Below, in pieces: positions 50,421 through 53,256 of a stretch of 53,256 nt of DNA. A program made the position numbers and the translations under genes. Every line of letters starts with the position of its first letter. Within the stretch, counting starts at the first letter, position 1. The notes under the pieces are model-generated. The model was not told the DNA's origin and searched no databases. It worked only from the letters and a program-made list of their open reading frames with translations. Origin of the DNA: Quinella sp. 1Q7 (GTDB lineage: Bacteria > Bacillota > Negativicutes > Selenomonadales > Selenomonadaceae); NCBI GenBank assembly GCA_015206805.1, contig JADEZP010000004.1, positions 1 through 53,256 of the forward strand, read 5' to 3'.

Positions 50421-51335
50421 TTACGATATGTCGCGCCGACGAATGAATTGCCGCAACGTCAGCGGACGTTTGAGCAGGTCGGAAATTCTGTCGCACCGTG
50501 AAATTTTTTCGCGCACTCTGCGGAAGGTCGGACTGCCCGTGATTCGCTCAAGCTCCCGCCGCTCAAATAAAATCAGTCGCTCAAGCGGAGGCAGTTGCGT
50601 TGAATTTCGGGCGAGCAGCGCGATTGAGCAATCGTCGTGCGTATTTTCCGCGACGACCGTTCGCAGGGCGTGTTGCAGTTGCGCCGTGAAGATATCGCCG
50701 TCGACGAGGCACGTGCGGTGCATCAGCCGCTTAATGGCGGGCGCGAGCGTGCGTTTGTGCTTGTTGTAAAGGCTTTGTTCGGTGCCGTCGCTCATGAGCA
50801 CGAAGGCGCAAATTTTTTTTAAATCGCCCCTGAAAATTCGCATGTGCAAGGCGGCGTCGGCGGACGTGACGAAAACCGTTTCATTGCTGAATTCGCCGTT
50901 GTCGGGCGTCGTGGCGACCTTCAAGCCCGCGTCGCTCAAGTAACCGATAACGCCGTCGCCGAGATGTGCCAAGAAAAATTTTTCGTCGCTCACCGCCGCA
51001 AGCAGTAACGTCGCCGCCAAATCCTTGAGCTCACAGCCGCGCAGATTCGATTCAGCTTGCAGGGCACGTCGCACGACCGTCAACAACTCCTGCGTGACCG
51101 AGCGACCGTCTTCGCTGGCAACGATGTCGAAAAATTTTTCCGCGACGAATTCCGCCGCACAATCAACCACACGTTGCGCACCGTAATGGGACATTGCCGC
51201 CGAGCCCGCGCCGTCCGAAAGTGCAATGACATGCACGCCGCCGACCTCAAGCCGCGCCACGCAATCTTGACACGGCAAATCGCGCCGCATGTGCCCGCGA
51301 CCTTGTACCGCGCAACAAACCGACTTCCACTGCAT
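50421..51335 (-). CDS. PP2C-family protein phosphatase of the TerY-P triad
   Basis: 304 residues from ATG 51335 behind GGAGGGG. PP2C motifs: QGRGHMRRDLPCQD near 11-24, ALSDGAGSAAMSHYGAQ (Asp41, metal-binding) and LAHLGDGVIGYL near 122-133, ending in THDDCSIALLA (metal-binding Asp). It is of the PP2C_2 type, in which the phosphatase domain is followed by a short C-terminal helical tail. It removes phosphate from Ser/Thr of partner proteins. Lying next to a VWA protein and a kinase in one operon it matches the TerY-P triad described by comparative genomics of tellurite-resistance (Ter) systems. Confidence 0.88.
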   Translation of the reverse strand: MQWKSVCCAVQGRGHMRRDLPCQDCVARLEVGGVHVIALSDGAGSAAMSHYGAQRVVDCAAEFVAEKFFDIVASEDGRSVTQELLTVVRRALQAESNLRGCELKDLAATLLLAAVSDEKFFLAHLGDGVIGYLSDAGLKVATTPDNGEFSNETVFVTSADAALHMRIFRGDLKKICAFVLMSDGTEQSLYNKHKRTLAPAIKRLMHRTCLVDGDIFTAQLQHALRTVVAENTHDDCSIALLARNSTQLPPLERLILFERRELERITGSPTFRRVREKISRCDRISDLLKRPLTLRQFIRRRDIS

Positions 51336-51374
51336 GAATCATCCCCTCCGACAAAATTCATTGCGCAAAAAAAA

Positions 51375-52151
51375 TTACAGCTCGCCCCACGTCTTGATGC
51401 CGTCCAAATCCAGTTTGACGACATCGCCGGGCATTGACTGCGACGTTCGCGAAACACTTGCGCTGAGCCACTCGAAAAACTCCTTGAAGTTCATGCCTTT
51501 GAGCTTGAGCGGCGGGCGGCGCGGCGAAAATTTTTTCAGGCACTGCATATCGGCTTCGTCGCCGATACCGATTGGGAAAATCGTCAACTTGCGGTGACTT
51601 GCCAAATCGTTCGTGCGGGCAATGGCGCGATTGAGCTCTGACTCCGAGCCGTTGGGTTCGCCGTCCGTCATGAGCACAAGCCACGGCTGATAATAATCAA
51701 CGCCCGCGTCTTTATATTCTTGCTTGCGCGCCTCCAGACAATCCAACGCCATATTAACCGCCTCGCCCATAGCGGTTTCGCCTTTCGCCTTCAAAGCGGA
51801 AATTTTTTGTTGGCGTTCTTCTTCTTGCCTATCCAAGTTGGCAAAGTCCATGATGAGTTCGGCATTGTCGCCAAAAGTCACGACACAAATTTCCGCCGCA
51901 TAGCGTGCAACATCATCTTCAAGCAGGTTATCGTAGAAAAGATTAACGCCCTCAATCATCTCCTGCAACGCCGTAACGCCGCCTTTGACGATACGCCACC
52001 ATTTTCCGTCGCGAAATTCACGGCGTCCGGTATCGTGAGTTTGACCGCCGACAATCCTGCCCATTGAACTGCTTACGTCCAAGCAAAGGCAAATGGGCAC
52101 GCGCGGCGTCGGGTTAATCTCAAGGTCTTCTTTCCTCAAAAGGGCATTCAT
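51375..52151 (-). CDS. terY: VWA-domain protein, TerY-like
   Basis: 258 residues, ATG 52151 with AAGGAGTGA upstream. It is one VWA domain with an intact metal-dependent adhesion site: DVSSSM (Asp25, Ser27, Ser29), a Thr in KGETAMGEAV near 122-131 and Asp in VLMTDGEPNGSE. An acidic, Arg-rich stretch (LDRQEEERQQKIS) joins the strands. Near the end LKGMNFKEFFEWLSASVS fits the C-terminal helix of the TerY family. No signal peptide, so cytoplasmic. In the TerY-P model the VWA protein binds partners and is the likely phosphorylation target of the adjacent kinase and phosphatase, working with TerD-family proteins. Two terD genes lie 25 kb away in this window. Confidence 0.85.
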   Translation of the reverse strand: MNALLRKEDLEINPTPRVPICLCLDVSSSMGRIVGGQTHDTGRREFRDGKWWRIVKGGVTALQEMIEGVNLFYDNLLEDDVARYAAEICVVTFGDNAELIMDFANLDRQEEERQQKISALKAKGETAMGEAVNMALDCLEARKQEYKDAGVDYYQPWLVLMTDGEPNGSESELNRAIARTNDLASHRKLTIFPIGIGDEADMQCLKKFSPRRPPLKLKGMNFKEFFEWLSASVSRTSQSMPGDVVKLDLDGIKTWGEL

Positions 52152-52167
52152 TATAATTCACTCCTTA

Positions 52168-53256
52168 TCAATAGCCTTTGTTTTTTATCAACTTCCAAAA
52201 TTGTTTTTCGGGTATATGCTGATGTGATTGACGTTTCGGATTATTCTTTAATTTCTCGCGGCATTCTTTACAACGTGTCGGTAAACTTAATCCGTTTTTC
52301 TCATAAAATTCCTTTTCACCAAATGTTATTACAAATTTTCGCCTGCAATCTTTACATTTACGCTTTTCACAAATAGTATTTATTTCTTCATAACATTCGC
52401 GGCATATTTTATAACGCTCAATCTTTCTAATGTATTTCTGATAGTTCGTGTAAATCATCTCGCAACCGCAACGTTCGCAGTGATATTTTTGCCCGTCATT
52501 GAGGCAAGTGCGGCAAATTCCTTGCTCTAAGCTTTCCTCATCATATTCTTTGCCGCAAAGTTTGCATTTGGCATAAGTTTTATTCTTGTCCTTCTTGAAG
52601 TGTGTCGGGAAAATCAGTAAGGCTTCTTCATCCTGCGCGGAAAACTTTCCGCTTTCAAGCAATGACAAATACTCTTCAAACAACTTGAGCCAATATCCCG
52701 CGTCGTAACGTTTTCTCTCTTCGTGATTAGTGCCGTCGTGGCGGAACGTTTGATAAAAAGCCTCTTTGATTCTGTACGTCAAATGACTCCAACAAAAACG
52801 CCACGGACCTTTAGGAACTTTACCAGTTTTAAGGTTGCGGAACGGGTAAGAAAAATCGCCGTTGATGATATTTTCCTTAATGCCAAGACCGTCTTGCATA
52901 GCGTAGGGCGGCTTGCCGGGGTGCATTATCATAAAAAGCAACGTCGCCACAGCAAAATTTTCGTTCCCAAAAGTCCGCAAGCCATATTCCTTTTTATTTT
53001 GCAACTCAGGCGCAGTAAAAAGCGGCATCCCAACAGGACAAATAAAACCTTCGACTTGATAGCTGTCCGTGTCGACGAAATAAATTTCCGTTGGTGAAAC
53101 GACTAAAATATTATACGGATTTATATCACCTAGGATAACGTTGCGGTCGTGCAGATACTTGAGCTTTTGAAGAATCGTCACGCAAAGTTGAACCGTGTCG
53201 ATTTTAGTCCAGTCAGGGAAATATTTTTTCAGCAACATGGGAATAAAAACGCTTAG
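52168..53256 (-). CDS. Protein kinase-like protein with C-terminal zinc-binding modules, TerY-P triad (5' end beyond window)
   Basis: The frame is open at the right edge, giving 362 residues; the N-terminal lobe of the kinase lies beyond it. The visible part starts with the catalytic core: YLHDRNVILGDINPYNILV (catalytic Asp and Asn), VDTDSYQV in place of DFG (so Asp is kept but Phe-Gly is changed), PLFTAPEL corresponding to the APE motif, and FAVATLLFMIMHPG. From about residue 220 cysteine-rich zinc motifs follow: CKLCGKEY, CRTC, CERCGCEM, CREC, CKDC and CKEC, which look like zinc ribbons, giving a long Lys/Cys-rich tail. This is the architecture of the kinase of TerY-P triads. It should phosphorylate the VWA protein or TerD proteins. 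AT-richer codon use than its neighbours. Confidence 0.82.
   Translation of the reverse strand, partial: LSVFIPMLLKKYFPDWTKIDTVQLCVTILQKLKYLHDRNVILGDINPYNILVVSPTEIYFVDTDSYQVEGFICPVGMPLFTAPELQNKKEYGLRTFGNENFAVATLLFMIMHPGKPPYAMQDGLGIKENIINGDFSYPFRNLKTGKVPKGPWRFCWSHLTYRIKEAFYQTFRHDGTNHEERKRYDAGYWLKLFEEYLSLLESGKFSAQDEEALLIFPTHFKKDKNKTYAKCKLCGKEYDEESLEQGICRTCLNDGQKYHCERCGCEMIYTNYQKYIRKIERYKICRECYEEINTICEKRKCKDCRRKFVITFGEKEFYEKNGLSLPTRCKECREKLKNNPKRQSHQHIPEKQFWKLIKNKGY

Overview
Organism. The window looks like a chromosome segment of an anaerobic Firmicute, most likely of the diderm class Negativicutes (Selenomonadales-like). This is inferred from gene content: a one-chain pyruvate:ferredoxin oxidoreductase, SufS/SufU-type Fe-S assembly, Firmicute-like rpoB/rpoC, strong AGGAGG ribosome sites and consensus sigma-A promoters, together with large RTX proteins that need an outer-membrane-spanning exporter. 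No rRNA gene or species marker is present, so the class is an inference.

Layout. 1-3.88 kb is accessory or junk-like: an acetyltransferase gene cut by the left edge, a repeat-rich non-coding stretch, a phage tape-measure-like gene, and a truncated dsbA-like gene. 4.03-4.27 kb holds tRNA-Asp, tRNA-Glu and tRNA-Lys. 4.47-26.19 kb is an RTX (GGxGxD) protein island of seven genes, four on the plus strand and three on the minus strand, interrupted by yhdT-panF. The seven proteins share an N-terminal start motif (GTAYADTI-like, in six of them) and a nearly identical C-terminal module. Two also carry an HExxH metallopeptidase domain. Three of the seven are disabled by single-base lesions (one frameshift, three in-frame stops in total). 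26.48-31.36 kb is a terD-terD-exported nucleosidase-Ca2+ P-type ATPase cluster. 31.5-36.5 kb is sufD, a PD-(D/E)XK nuclease-like gene, sufS, sufU and a radical SAM/SPASM gene, with fossil duplications of sufU and rpoC ends. 36.7-44.5 kb is rpoC and rpoB (minus strand). 44.9-49.5 kb is the pyruvate:ferredoxin oxidoreductase gene and leuB. 49.8-53.3 kb is a minus-strand operon of protein kinase (cut by the right edge), VWA protein, PP2C phosphatase and prepilin peptidase, matching the known TerY-P phosphorylation triad.

How the genes may work together. RTX proteins fold on binding external Ca2+, TerD proteins bind Ca2+, and the ATPase exports Ca2+, so the middle of the window is a calcium-themed neighbourhood. 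The TerY-P triad 19 kb away is a known functional partner of TerD proteins. The most novel-looking part is the RTX island: a paralogous family with a shared C-terminal export-like module, internal exact tandem repeats, embedded metallopeptidases and several fresh inactivating mutations, as expected of a rapidly evolving surface or secreted protein repertoire. No type I exporter gene lies in the window.
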